Origin: Pseudomonas leptonychotis
GTDB taxonomy: Bacteria > Pseudomonadota > Gammaproteobacteria > Pseudomonadales > Pseudomonadaceae
Direction of reading: 5' to 3'
DNA: 64,000 nt
Assembly (NCBI RefSeq): GCF_004920405.1
Contig: NZ_RFLV01000001.1
Coordinates: forward strand, 434,001 to 498,000
The first letter of the stretch is position 1. The number at the start of each line of letters is the position of its first letter. A program made the position numbers and the translations under genes. Below are positions 56,595 through 64,000 of the stretch, in pieces. Below the pieces are notes generated by a model. It was not told where the DNA came from, did not search any database, and saw nothing but the letters and a program-made list of their open reading frames with translations.

Positions 56595-57146
56595 CTACAA
56601 ATCGACCCGCACCGAAGAGACCGGATAACCCAAACGCGCGGCAAACTCGTCGAGAAAGCTCGGCTTAAAGCCGGCATCCGCCCAGTTATTGAAGATAAAA
56701 CCCAGGTTGGAAAAGCCGCAGGGCTGCAAAAATAGAAAGCCGTTGATGTCATCTTCATGACCACAGCGTGGGCAGGTGAAGTTATCCGTATGCCCCGGCA
56801 TCCACTCATCCAGACTGTCGAACAGTGGCCCGCCGACTTCCTTACGGCACTGCGCGCAGCCCGCCTCTTCCAGAAAATTTGCGGTCGGTGTGTAGATACA
56901 GCGCTTATAGATGATTTCCAAGCCATGCACGGCCTGGCCGAACGGTAGCAACTCAGGCCGTTCAACCACCCGTCGTGCACCCTCGCCAATGCCATAGCCC
57001 ATATGCTTATAGGTACGCCCGCAGGTGGTTAGCTGTTCTTCGATGATGGCCTGCTTAACCAGCCAACGCACAATCAACCGCGCCCGCGCCTCATGGCCAG
57101 GAAAGCTGGAAATCTGCGGCACGATGATGGCTTGCTGCTCGCTCAT
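56595..57146 (-). CDS. Conserved zinc-ribbon protein of unknown function
   Basis: 183 residues. Two CxxC pairs, CAQC (about 94-97) and CPRC (about 123-126, followed by GHEDDINGF), suggest a zinc ribbon in the middle; N-terminal part is helical (HEARARLIVRWLVKQAIIEE), C-terminal part has GFSNLGFIFNNWADAG and ends RVDL. Similar Pseudomonas proteins are sometimes labelled sugar ABC transporter ATPase, but no Walker motifs exist, so that label is not supported. Lies 116 bp before guaB on the same strand. Function unknown. Confidence 0.8.
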   Translation of the reverse strand: MSEQQAIIVPQISSFPGHEARARLIVRWLVKQAIIEEQLTTCGRTYKHMGYGIGEGARRVVERPELLPFGQAVHGLEIIYKRCIYTPTANFLEEAGCAQCRKEVGGPLFDSLDEWMPGHTDNFTCPRCGHEDDINGFLFLQPCGFSNLGFIFNNWADAGFKPSFLDEFAARLGYPVSSVRVDL

Positions 57147-57268
57147 AACGGTGGCCTCACGGAAAAGGCGCGCAGCTTAACAGCCCTAAATAGACAAACC
57201 AGCGTAAACCCCGCCACGGGCAACCGAAGCGGTAAACACTCGTTAACGGGAGCGAATCCGCTAAACCA

Positions 57269-59176
57269 TTAGCCCAGCAGGCTAAGCACGGCCTGCGGCA
57301 ACTGGTTAGCCTGAGCCAGAATGGCTGTGCCGGCCTGTTGCAAAATCTGGTTTTTGGTCAGCTCAGAGGTCTCTGCGGCAAAGTCGGTATCGCGAATACG
57401 ACTGCGCGCCGCTGAGGCGTTCTCGCCGATGTTTTGCAGGTTGGCGATGGTGTTTTCCAAACGGTTTTGCACCGCACCCAACTGGGCACGCTGGCTATCC
57501 AGATTGCTGATCGCACCATTGAGCACGCCCAAGGCACTCTGTGCACCACCGGCTGTGCTGATGTCGATATCCGCCACATGATCCAGCAGGCTGAACTCAC
57601 TGCCCGAGCGCTGGCTCAGGTCAGTATCAACATCCGTGATGCGGAAGGTATCGGCTGACTCATAGCGCACAATACCGTCCACACGCCCGCCACCGGTGCC
57701 ATCGCCATTGATGGTTGCCTGCCCGAGCGACGCCAGGCCATCGCCTTCACGGTCGTCGAACTCGAAACCCTCCAAGGTGGCCGCCGTCGCGCTGTCACCG
57801 TTGCGGAAGCTGGCCAGCATGATCGCATCACCACGCTCACTCACCAGCTTGATCTTGCCGTTATCCCCGAGGCTGGCGGCGATCCCGGTTTTACCCGTTT
57901 CTTTATTAATGGCGTCAATCAGAGCACTGGGGTTGCTGGCGTCATCGACATTAGCGGAGATACGCACGCCTTCGGCCTGGCTGGCGTTATTACTGCCATA
58001 CAGGCTAAAGCTCACAGCCCCCGCCGCCAGCCCACTCAACTCCGCCGAGGTGTAGGCCATGGCGCTCACACCGGTGGTATCGCTGACTCTATTAACCGCC
58101 TGTGCTACATCGCGGGCGCTTGTAGCATTAGTCGCACCGCCAGCACCAACGGTGCCGGCAGTGCCGAGCACCCCGGCACTAAAACCGGTCAGCGCCGTAA
58201 TGTTGGCGGCATCTGCACCGGGGGCCAGCTCAAACTGGATGCTAGTTGCAACATTAAGCTGCAATTGATTTGGGCCATTGGCGGTCACAGAAAAAGCTCC
58301 CGCTGCGTTATTGATCCTGTCTGCAAGCACATTAACGTTAAAACCACCAACACCGCCATCAGGATCAAAAGTCCCAAGATCTAGCAAGGGCCCTCCATTG
58401 ACTCGCACCAGCAAACCGCTAACTGTTCCAGGGGCAGTGGTTGGGACAGTATTCGTGATGATCGCCCCAGGCCCTGAAACCACAGTACCCGGCACCGAAG
58501 CCGTACCCGCCGCACCCGCCGCATAGGTAAAGTCTGCCGTACCCAATTTACCCACAATAGTACCGCTGGCGCCGCCATAACCAGCCGTACCGCCCGGCGT
58601 GCTTAGCTCAACAAAACCTAATGCGCCGCCCACCACCGCAGCCCCACTGCTGTCGTAACGCTGTGCACCAATACGATCGGTCGCCGCAGAACCAATCGAC
58701 ACGTTGATGCCTTCATACGCATTGGCGCCCACCTGAAAGGTTTGCGAACCAAAACTGCCATCGAGCACCTTGCGCCCGGCAAAGCTGGTGGTCTGCGCGA
58801 CCCGATCCAGCTCCTGCTGCAGTTGCGATACCTCACCCTGCAGGGCGGCACGCTCGCTGGCGCCGTTAGAACCGTTTGCCGACTGCAAGGCCAAGTCGCG
58901 CATGCGCTGCAAAATGCTGGTGGACTGCTGCAACGCGCCCTCAACGGTTTGCGCCAGCGAGATACCGTCATTGGCGTTGCGCGTAGCCACGCCCAAGCCA
59001 TTGATCTGGCTGGTGAGTCGGTTGCTGATTTGCAGACCCGCGGCATCATCCTTGGCGCTATTGATGCGAAAGCCGGTGGACAGCCGTTGCAACGAGATAT
59101 CCAGGCCTTTCGACGAGGCATTCAGGTTGCGCTGAGTATTAAGCGAGGCAACGTTGGTGTTGACGGTTAAGGCCAT
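57269..59176 (-). CDS. Orphan long flagellin
   Basis: 635 residues, longer than typical Pseudomonas FliC (about 390-490). N-terminal D0/D1 (about 1-165; [40 protein letters not shown]) and C-terminal D1/D0 (about 550-635; [32 protein letters not shown]) are complete, so it should polymerise. The middle (about 165-545) is a surface-exposed variable region rich in Gly, Ala and Thr, with a flagellin hook-IN segment ([20 protein letters not shown], about 430). No cysteine. It stands alone: no fliD, fliS, flaG or other flagellar gene is adjacent, but a sigma-28-type promoter lies directly upstream. Possibly an alternative filament protein. Confidence 0.9.
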   Translation of the reverse strand: MALTVNTNVASLNTQRNLNASSKGLDISLQRLSTGFRINSAKDDAAGLQISNRLTSQINGLGVATRNANDGISLAQTVEGALQQSTSILQRMRDLALQSANGSNGASERAALQGEVSQLQQELDRVAQTTSFAGRKVLDGSFGSQTFQVGANAYEGINVSIGSAATDRIGAQRYDSSGAAVVGGALGFVELSTPGGTAGYGGASGTIVGKLGTADFTYAAGAAGTASVPGTVVSGPGAIITNTVPTTAPGTVSGLLVRVNGGPLLDLGTFDPDGGVGGFNVNVLADRINNAAGAFSVTANGPNQLQLNVATSIQFELAPGADAANITALTGFSAGVLGTAGTVGAGGATNATSARDVAQAVNRVSDTTGVSAMAYTSAELSGLAAGAVSFSLYGSNNASQAEGVRISANVDDASNPSALIDAINKETGKTGIAASLGDNGKIKLVSERGDAIMLASFRNGDSATAATLEGFEFDDREGDGLASLGQATINGDGTGGGRVDGIVRYESADTFRITDVDTDLSQRSGSEFSLLDHVADIDISTAGGAQSALGVLNGAISNLDSQRAQLGAVQNRLENTIANLQNIGENASAARSRIRDTDFAAETSELTKNQILQQAGTAILAQANQLPQAVLSLLG

Positions 59177-59236
59177 ACTGCTATCCGATCAAGCCGTGCA
59201 GCTGCCAGACCGAGTGACGGACTGGTTGATACGAAT

Positions 59237-59263
59237 CTTTCGGCCCTGAAGCAACTTTCTTTA
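59237..59263 (-). promoter_or_regulatory. Sigma-28 (FliA) promoter of the orphan flagellin
   Basis: Minus strand TAAA (59260-59263), exactly 15 bases, GCCGAAAG (59237-59244), against the FliA consensus TAAA-N15-GCCGATAA. It lies 61 bp upstream of the flagellin ATG, giving a leader of about 50 bases. Confidence 0.85.
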
Positions 59264-59322
59264 GTGCTATTTCGCAACGGCCTGCCTTTGGCTTATGCCG
59301 CCATGGACGTATGATGCCGACC

Positions 59323-60702
59323 ATGATCAAAGACCCCTTCCAACGCTTGAACCTCGACCGCGAGGTGCTCAGCGTCAGCCAGCTGAACAACCGCGCGCGC
59401 CTGCTGCTGGAGGATGTATTCGGCGGTATTTGGGTCGAGGGGGAAATTTCCAACCTGGCCAAGCCGGCGTCCGGGCATATTTACTTCACCCTTAAAGACA
59501 GCCAGGCCCAGGTGCGCTGCGCGTTGTTCCGGCAAAACGCCGCCAAGGTGCGCCAGGCCTTGCGTGATGGCCTGGCGGTGAAGGTGCGCGGCAAGGTTTC
59601 ACTGTTTGAAGGGCGCGGCGATTACCAGCTGATTCTCGATGCGGTCGAGCCGGCCGGCGATGGCGCTTTACGTCTAGCCTTCGAGGCACTGAAGGAGAAA
59701 CTCAGCGCTGAAGGCTTGTTCTCAGCCGAGCAAAAAGTCGCCCTGCCGCCCCACCCGAAACGCATCGGCATTATTAGCTCGCCGACTGGCGCAGTAATCC
59801 GCGACATCATCAGCGTGTTCCGCCGTCGCGCGCCGCAGGTCGAGCTGACCCTGATCCCGACTGCCGTGCAGGGCCGCGACGCCACCGCGCAAATCGTCCG
59901 CGCGCTTGGCATAGCCGATGCGAAAGGCTTCGATGCGCTGATCCTGGCCCGTGGCGGTGGCTCGCTAGAAGACCTCTGGTGCTTTAACGAAGAGCCGGTG
60001 GCCCGTGCCATTGCTGCGTGCATTACGCCCATCGTCAGCGCCGTCGGCCACGAAACTGATGTTTCTATCGCCGATTTTGTCGCCGACGTGCGTGCACCAA
60101 CACCCTCAGCCGCTGCTGAACTGCTGGCGCCTGACAGCAGTGAGCTGGTGCAACGCCTGCATAACCTTAAGCGCCGCCTGAACCTGCGCATGCAACACCG
60201 CCTGGAGCGCGAGCGTATGCGCCTGGACGGCTTGCAGCGACGCTTGCGCCATCCCGGCGAACGCTTGCGTCAGCACGCCCAGCGCGTGGATGACTTGGAA
60301 ATGCGCCTCAGCCGTGCCTTTGAACGTCAGCTGAAGAACCGCCGCGAACGCCTGACCCACCTGCAGACCCGGCTGCTCAGCCTGCACCCGGAGCGTAACC
60401 TCAAGCTGCTTGATCAGCGCTTGCAAGCCCTCAGCGAGCGCCTGCAACGCAGCATGCGTGAAGGGCTCAAACAGCGTCACCTGCAGCTGCACAGCCAGGT
60501 ACACACGCTGCATGCGGTCAGCCCGCTGGCAACCCTCGGTCGTGGCTATAGCATTCTGCTCGACGAACGCGGCCGCGCTATTCGCAACGCAGCCGACACC
60601 CGCCCCGGCCAGCGCTTACACGCCAAGTTGGGCGAGGGCGAGTTGATCGTGCGCGTGGAAGATAACCACCTCGCCCCGATTACCTTGTCACTCCTCGACT
60701 AA
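59323..60702 (+). CDS. xseA: Exonuclease VII large subunit
   Basis: Single-strand DNA exonuclease subunit, working with XseB. 459 residues: N-terminal OB domain (about 10-100; VSQLNNRARLLLEDVFGGIW, GHIYFTLKDSQAQVRC), catalytic domain (about 125-330; RIGIISSPTGAVIRDIISVF, ILARGGGSLEDLWCFNEEPV, SAVGHETDVSIADFVADVRA), long coiled coil (about 275-410) and C-terminal barrel (LATLGRGYSILLDERGRAI). Starts at 59311, 59314 or 59323 are possible; 59323 (MIKDPFQRL) fits the family. Its 3' end overlaps the convergent rubredoxin gene by 15 bp. Confidence 0.97.
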   Translation: MIKDPFQRLNLDREVLSVSQLNNRARLLLEDVFGGIWVEGEISNLAKPASGHIYFTLKDSQAQVRCALFRQNAAKVRQALRDGLAVKVRGKVSLFEGRGDYQLILDAVEPAGDGALRLAFEALKEKLSAEGLFSAEQKVALPPHPKRIGIISSPTGAVIRDIISVFRRRAPQVELTLIPTAVQGRDATAQIVRALGIADAKGFDALILARGGGSLEDLWCFNEEPVARAIAACITPIVSAVGHETDVSIADFVADVRAPTPSAAAELLAPDSSELVQRLHNLKRRLNLRMQHRLERERMRLDGLQRRLRHPGERLRQHAQRVDDLEMRLSRAFERQLKNRRERLTHLQTRLLSLHPERNLKLLDQRLQALSERLQRSMREGLKQRHLQLHSQVHTLHAVSPLATLGRGYSILLDERGRAIRNAADTRPGQRLHAKLGEGELIVRVEDNHLAPITLSLLD

Positions 60703-60855
60703 CTCAAAATCCTCCTTCGCGCGCACCGCACAATCGGGGCAGACAAACCCTTCGGGCAAGTCGGAAAAAGCGGTGCCGGGGACATAGCCCTCGCGAGGTT
60801 CGCCGAGCACTTCGTCGTACTGATAACCGCAGCCGGGACAGATGTACTTGGCCAT
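60688..60855 (-). CDS. Rubredoxin, electron donor to the adjacent alkane hydroxylase
   Basis: 55 residues. The protein begins MAKYICPGCGYQYDEVLGEP; CPGC (6-9) with the following G-Y-x-Y-D and CPDC (39-42) provide the four Cys ligands of one iron, at the spacing of AlkG-type rubredoxins that serve AlkB. ATG 60855 begins one base after the alkB stop, so translation is coupled. A frame overlapping it at 60699-60962 is out of phase with this gene. The last 15 bp overlap the xseA 3' end on the opposite strand. Rubredoxin reductase is not in the window. Confidence 0.92.
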   Translation of the reverse strand: MAKYICPGCGYQYDEVLGEPREGYVPGTAFSDLPEGFVCPDCAVRAKEDFELVEE

Positions 60856-62064
60856 TTACGCCTCCTGCACTGCAGGCTGCTGGACGCTGACGCCTGCATA
60901 GCGCGCCTCAAGTTCGGCACGTCGGCCGGGGGCGATATTGATCTTGTCAAAGTCGCCAGCAATATGCGGCAGCGCTAACAAACGCTTGTCCATCACGCGG
61001 TACCAGAGCGCAGGCACCATCGCCAGGGCATACATACCGGAATAACCGGTCGGCAACGTAGGCAGGCTGGGGAAGCTGCGCAGGCTCTGATAACGTCGGG
61101 TCGGATGGGCGTGATGGTCAGAGTGGCGCTCCAACTGAAACAGCAGCAGGTTGGAGGCGATGTAGTCGGCGTTCCAGCTGTGCCACGGCTGGCAGTGCTC
61201 ATAGCCTCCATTGGGCTTGCGCTGACGCAGCAGGCCGTAGTGTTCGATGTAATTGGCACTGGTCAGCTGCCACCAGCCAAAGAAATTCTGCAGCAGCAGA
61301 AACGGCAGCATGATCCAGCCGAACGCCACGATCAGCGCGCCCTGGACAACCAGGGTCAGCGCATAGGATTGCAGCACTTCGTTACTGGGGTGCCAAACCG
61401 ACTTACCCTGGCGCTCCATCCGTTCTTTTTCACACGCCCAGCCGCGGCGAAAGCCGGCCGGTATTTCTGCCCAGGCAAATTGGTAAATGTTCTCGCCCAT
61501 CTTCGAGCTGGCCGGGTCTTCTGGGGTGGCCACATGCCGATGATGGCCACGGTTATGCTCGACACAGAAATGCCCATAACCCGACGCAGCCAACGCGATG
61601 CGCGCCATCCAGCGTTCCAATGCCGGCTTTTTGTGGCCTAACTCATGGGCGGTGTTGATACCCAAGCCGCTATACAGACCGGCGGTCAGGGTCAGCATAA
61701 GAAAGGCAGGCAGGCCCAGGTCGTGATTGGCGATAAACCAGGCAAAGATCACCAGCACCAGGAGGTGCATGGGTACCGTCAGGATGGGTAACCAGCGGTA
61801 ATACGCATCCGCTTCCAGCTGCGGCACGATCTCCTCGGGCGGATTATTGCGATCCTCGCCAATCAGCCAGTCAAGTGCGCTGATGCCGATATAGGCGATA
61901 ACCAAAGGCACGACGAACACCCACTGATTGCCTGTGAGGTAGAACAAGCCGATGCCGCTAAGGGCAATCAAGGGATAGAGCAACGACACGAGCCACAGGT
62001 AGCGTTTGCGGTCTTGGTAGATAATTTCGCCTTGCTCGGGGTGCTGCACAGTGAACTGATGCAT
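60856..62064 (-). CDS. alkB: Alkane 1-monooxygenase AlkB
   Basis: Non-heme diiron integral-membrane enzyme oxidising the terminal methyl of n-alkanes to 1-alkanols. 402 residues, usual length. About six membrane helices and the eight-histidine motifs: HELGHK (140-145), EHNRGHHRH (169-177), LERHSDHHAHP (311-321), and the AlkB-specific NYIEHYGLLR (271-280). Chain-length preference cannot be read from this alone. Paired with a downstream rubredoxin gene and a divergent AraC-type regulator, the usual plan for alkane-responsive genes. Not part of an OCT-type alkBFGHJKL operon. Confidence 0.95.
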   Translation of the reverse strand: MHQFTVQHPEQGEIIYQDRKRYLWLVSLLYPLIALSGIGLFYLTGNQWVFVVPLVIAYIGISALDWLIGEDRNNPPEEIVPQLEADAYYRWLPILTVPMHLLVLVIFAWFIANHDLGLPAFLMLTLTAGLYSGLGINTAHELGHKKPALERWMARIALAASGYGHFCVEHNRGHHRHVATPEDPASSKMGENIYQFAWAEIPAGFRRGWACEKERMERQGKSVWHPSNEVLQSYALTLVVQGALIVAFGWIMLPFLLLQNFFGWWQLTSANYIEHYGLLRQRKPNGGYEHCQPWHSWNADYIASNLLLFQLERHSDHHAHPTRRYQSLRSFPSLPTLPTGYSGMYALAMVPALWYRVMDKRLLALPHIAGDFDKINIAPGRRAELEARYAGVSVQQPAVQEA

Positions 62065-62135
62065 TGACTAGTCCTCAGGGACACTTGTTGTGCTTATCAC
62101 TCTAAGGTCACGATGGGCTGACTTAAATTGCAGTT

Positions 62136-62156
62136 AATGACGAATTACTGGTCATT
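62136..62156. promoter_or_regulatory. Inverted repeat in the alkB-AraC gene spacer
   Basis: AATGAC (62136-62141) and GTCATT (62151-62156) form a perfect inverted repeat with a 9-base spacer in the 110-bp divergent region, a plausible operator for the adjacent AraC-type regulator. The rest of the spacer is AT-rich (TTAAATTGCAGTTAATGACG). Confidence 0.5.
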
Positions 62157-62174
62157 TATCGCCATACTCGACCC

Positions 62175-63209
62175 ATGAACAACGAACTCAGCCAACTGCC
62201 CACACCCAGTACCTACACCCGGCTCTTGCTACAGCGCTGGCCGCAGCAGGCGGGCAAGCTTCTGGCGGGCACAGGGCTGGGGGAAACCCTGCCGGCCACC
62301 ACCACCTACATCAATGCCGCGCAACAACTGCAGATTTTCCGCAACGTTATGGCGCTGGCTGGGCGCAGTGACTGGGGGCTGATATTCGGTCAGCAGCTCA
62401 ACATCAACAGTCATGGCCCACTCGGCTTTGCCGCGCTCAGCGCACCGACTTTAGGCGAAGGGCTGGATGTTCTGGTGCAGTTTGCGCAAATACGCGCGCC
62501 CTTCATCGGCTTCAGCGCCAGCCAGGAGCACAACCAGTACTGCCTTACGGTGGACACTCAGCGCTATCCATTGGGCGAGCTGGAACTGCCGCTGATTGAC
62601 GTGCTGATGCAAATCGCCAGCAGTTATGTCGAAGCGGTAATGGGTCATAGCGCCAGCGAGGTCACGTTGCAGTTTGCCTGGCCCGCTCCCCCTCATGCGC
62701 CGCTGTATGCCCAGCACTTCAGTGGCAGGTGCACGTTCGACGCCACCACTACGGCCTTCAAAATGCCCGCCGAGCTGCGCCGTCTACCGTGCCCCCTGCA
62801 TGACGAAAAAACCTACCGCGCAGCGTTGATGCGCTGCCGCGAAGCACTGGATAACCTGCGCCACCGCAAAGATATTCTGACCCGCGCCGAGCATTGGCTA
62901 ACGGCCCATTTCGATCAACTCACCACCCTCGGCGACCCGATCAGCCACCCTCGGTTGGTTGACCTGGCAGCCGCACTGGCCCTGTCCCCGCGAACGCTCA
63001 TCCGCCGCCTGGATGAACACGGCACCAGCTTCCGCAGCCTATGCAGCGCCCAGCAACAGCAACTCGCGTGCCGCTTGCTTAGCGATGCGCGCTACTCAGT
63101 CAGCGATATTGCTCAATTGCTGGGCTACAGCGACGCCGCCAACTTCGGCCGCGCTTTTCGCCAGACGACCGGCGTCGCACCCGGGCAATACCGGCGCGCG
63201 AAACGCTAA
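62175..63209 (+). CDS. AraC/XylS-family regulator divergent from alkB
   Basis: 344 residues. N-terminal Arabinose-binding-type sensor domain (about 15-210; GPLGFAALSAPTLGEGLDVL), C-terminal double helix-turn-helix (about 235-340; LVDLAAALALSPRTLIRRLD, YSVSDIAQLLGYSDAANFGR, FRQTTGVAPGQYRR). The sensor type (OruR/ArgR/AlkR-like, DUF4 2 HTH pair) is similar to AlkR, which activates alkM in Acinetobacter in response to alkanes. Position divergent to alkB, 110 bp apart, suggests it controls alkB-rubredoxin; binding has not been shown. Confidence 0.87.
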   Translation: MNNELSQLPTPSTYTRLLLQRWPQQAGKLLAGTGLGETLPATTTYINAAQQLQIFRNVMALAGRSDWGLIFGQQLNINSHGPLGFAALSAPTLGEGLDVLVQFAQIRAPFIGFSASQEHNQYCLTVDTQRYPLGELELPLIDVLMQIASSYVEAVMGHSASEVTLQFAWPAPPHAPLYAQHFSGRCTFDATTTAFKMPAELRRLPCPLHDEKTYRAALMRCREALDNLRHRKDILTRAEHWLTAHFDQLTTLGDPISHPRLVDLAAALALSPRTLIRRLDEHGTSFRSLCSAQQQQLACRLLSDARYSVSDIAQLLGYSDAANFGRAFRQTTGVAPGQYRRAKR

Positions 63210-63387
63210 GATGGCCACACCGGGCAAACCAATAACCACCCGCAACAACGATGAGGCGCACGTTATAACTGCGCAAGCCCGACCGATGGCTAGCGCCCTG
63301 TGACAGCAGCAACGCAGCTCAGTAGACGACCGCGCGGTTAACACCTACAGAATCATCACGCTTAAACATCCACACACTGGTATCCCT

Positions 63388-64000
63388 ATGCGCCTGTTTA
63401 TTTGCTTTATCACCCTCTGCCTTGCCCTACCCGCGCATGCCGACGGCTTTATCAGCCGCCTGCTGAATAAGCCGGTTCCCGGCGGCGTGGCAGTGGTTGA
63501 TCTGGGCGCAGAAGAAACGGCGCCCAGCGTGCGCTATCAGAACAAACCGGTATTGGTGATCAAAGAAGATCAACAGCGCTGGATTGCAATTGTCGGCGTG
63601 CCGCTCAGCGCCAAACCAGGCAGCCAGAACATCAGCGTCAACGGCGGCCAGACGCTGACTTTCCAAGTCGACAACAAGCATTACAGCGAACAGCGCATCA
63701 CTATCAAGAACCAGCAACAGGTCAATCCGAACGCGAAAAACCTTGCGCGCATCGAGCGCGAGATGGCCGAACAAACCCGCGCCTACCAACAATTCAGCCC
63801 GCGCCAGCCGAGTAACCTGCTATTCGACAAGCCGGTCAACGGGCCGCTTTCTAGCCCCTTCGGTTTGCGCCGCTTCTTTAACGGCGAGGAGCGCAACCCG
63901 CACTCAGGCCTGGACTTCGCCGCCAATAGCGGCACCCCGATCAAAGCCCCCGCTGCGGGCAAGGTCATCCTGACGGGCGATTACTTCTTCAACGGTAAAA
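63388..64000 (+). CDS. M23-family peptidase (N-terminal part, truncated by window edge)
   Basis: At least 204 residues. Signal peptide (1-17, LPAHA), then an N-terminal beta-rich domain (about 20-110; RWIAIVGVPLSAKPGSQNIS), and the beginning of a LytM/M23 metallopeptidase domain: PLSSPFGLRRFFNGEERNPH (positions about 151-170) with the zinc ligand His, and SGLDFAANSGTPIKAPAAGK after it (Asp ligand). The second His motif lies beyond the window, so activity cannot be confirmed. Such enzymes cut peptidoglycan crosslinks or act as activators of amidases. A gene for an M23 peptidase is, from memory, in this chromosomal neighbourhood in PAO1. Confidence 0.9.
   Translation, partial: MRLFICFITLCLALPAHADGFISRLLNKPVPGGVAVVDLGAEETAPSVRYQNKPVLVIKEDQQRWIAIVGVPLSAKPGSQNISVNGGQTLTFQVDNKHYSEQRITIKNQQQVNPNAKNLARIEREMAEQTRAYQQFSPRQPSNLLFDKPVNGPLSSPFGLRRFFNGEERNPHSGLDFAANSGTPIKAPAAGKVILTGDYFFNGK

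Noticed and set aside
56595..57146. Sugar ABC transporter ATPase label for the zinc-ribbon protein
   Set aside because: No Walker A, Walker B or ABC signature motif exists in the 183 residues.
60699..60962. 87-residue minus-strand frame across the alkB/rubredoxin junction
   Set aside because: It is out of phase with the rubredoxin (60688-60855) and alkB frames, which carry clear motifs; it is a shadow.

Overview
The window is chromosomal DNA from a Pseudomonas species, or a very close relative. The evidence is the moderately GC-rich, densely packed gene layout, the Wsp chemosensory operon, and a gene order (recJ ... AAA ATPase/flotillin/PspA genes ... thrC-hom-dsbC-xerD ... rplS-trmD-rimM-rpsP-ffh ... 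purT ... purL-mltF-tadA ... guaA-guaB-xseA) that, from memory, follows the P. aeruginosa PAO1 PA37xx region. No phage, insertion sequence, CRISPR array, rRNA or tRNA was seen. Most of the window is core genome with a few strain-variable insertions.

Region by region. 1-4308 (-): the wsp surface-sensing operon wspA-B-C-D-E, cut by the window edge inside wspE. 4555-8748: accessory genes comprising a membrane diguanylate cyclase, an unknown exported protein, a DUF533 protein and a LapG-like periplasmic cysteine protease. 8755-11970 (-): recJ, yaeQ and a 3'-truncated sucrose-phosphorylase-like gene. 12073-23501 (-): a long run of nine same-strand genes, in transcription order a YjfI-like protein, PspA/YjfJ, YqiJ-like OB-fold membrane protein, YqiK-like flotillin, zf-TFIIB protein, small TerB-like protein, a 1752-aa coiled-coil AAA+ ATPase, a rhomboid protease and a single-HKD phospholipase-D-fold protein. 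The last three are joined by an ATGA overlap and a TAA/ATG abutment. This looks like a membrane-stress or membrane-remodelling machine and is the most interesting locus here. 23840-26128: CoA transferase, solute-binding protein, L7/L12-like membrane protein. 26219-30834 (-): thrC, hom, dsbC, xerD. 30920-33517 (+): a cation/proton antiporter and a protein with an N-terminal MshEN-type c-di-GMP-binding signature. 33601-37167 (-): the rpsP-rimM-trmD-rplS operon and ffh. 37413-44836: cytochrome assembly factor, CorC-type transporter, SGNH hydrolase, purT, small metal-binding and Nudix proteins, L,D-transpeptidase, CDGSH protein. 44892-57146: purL, mltF, tadA, multicopper oxidase, DUF1206 protein, guaA, guaB and a zinc-ribbon protein. 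57269-59176 (-): an isolated long flagellin with its own sigma-28 promoter. 59323-64000: xseA, an alkB-rubredoxin alkane hydroxylase pair with a divergent AraC-type regulator, and the start of an M23 peptidase.

How the genes fit together. Several independent loci touch c-di-GMP and surface life: Wsp, the GGDEF/HAMP enzyme, a LapG-type adhesin protease, the MshEN protein and an extra flagellin. A second theme is the cell envelope (PspA/flotillin/AAA operon, rhomboid, MltF, L,D-transpeptidase, M23 peptidase). A third is purine synthesis (purT, purL, guaB, guaA). All functional calls are from reading translated sequence and remembered family motifs; no database search was run.
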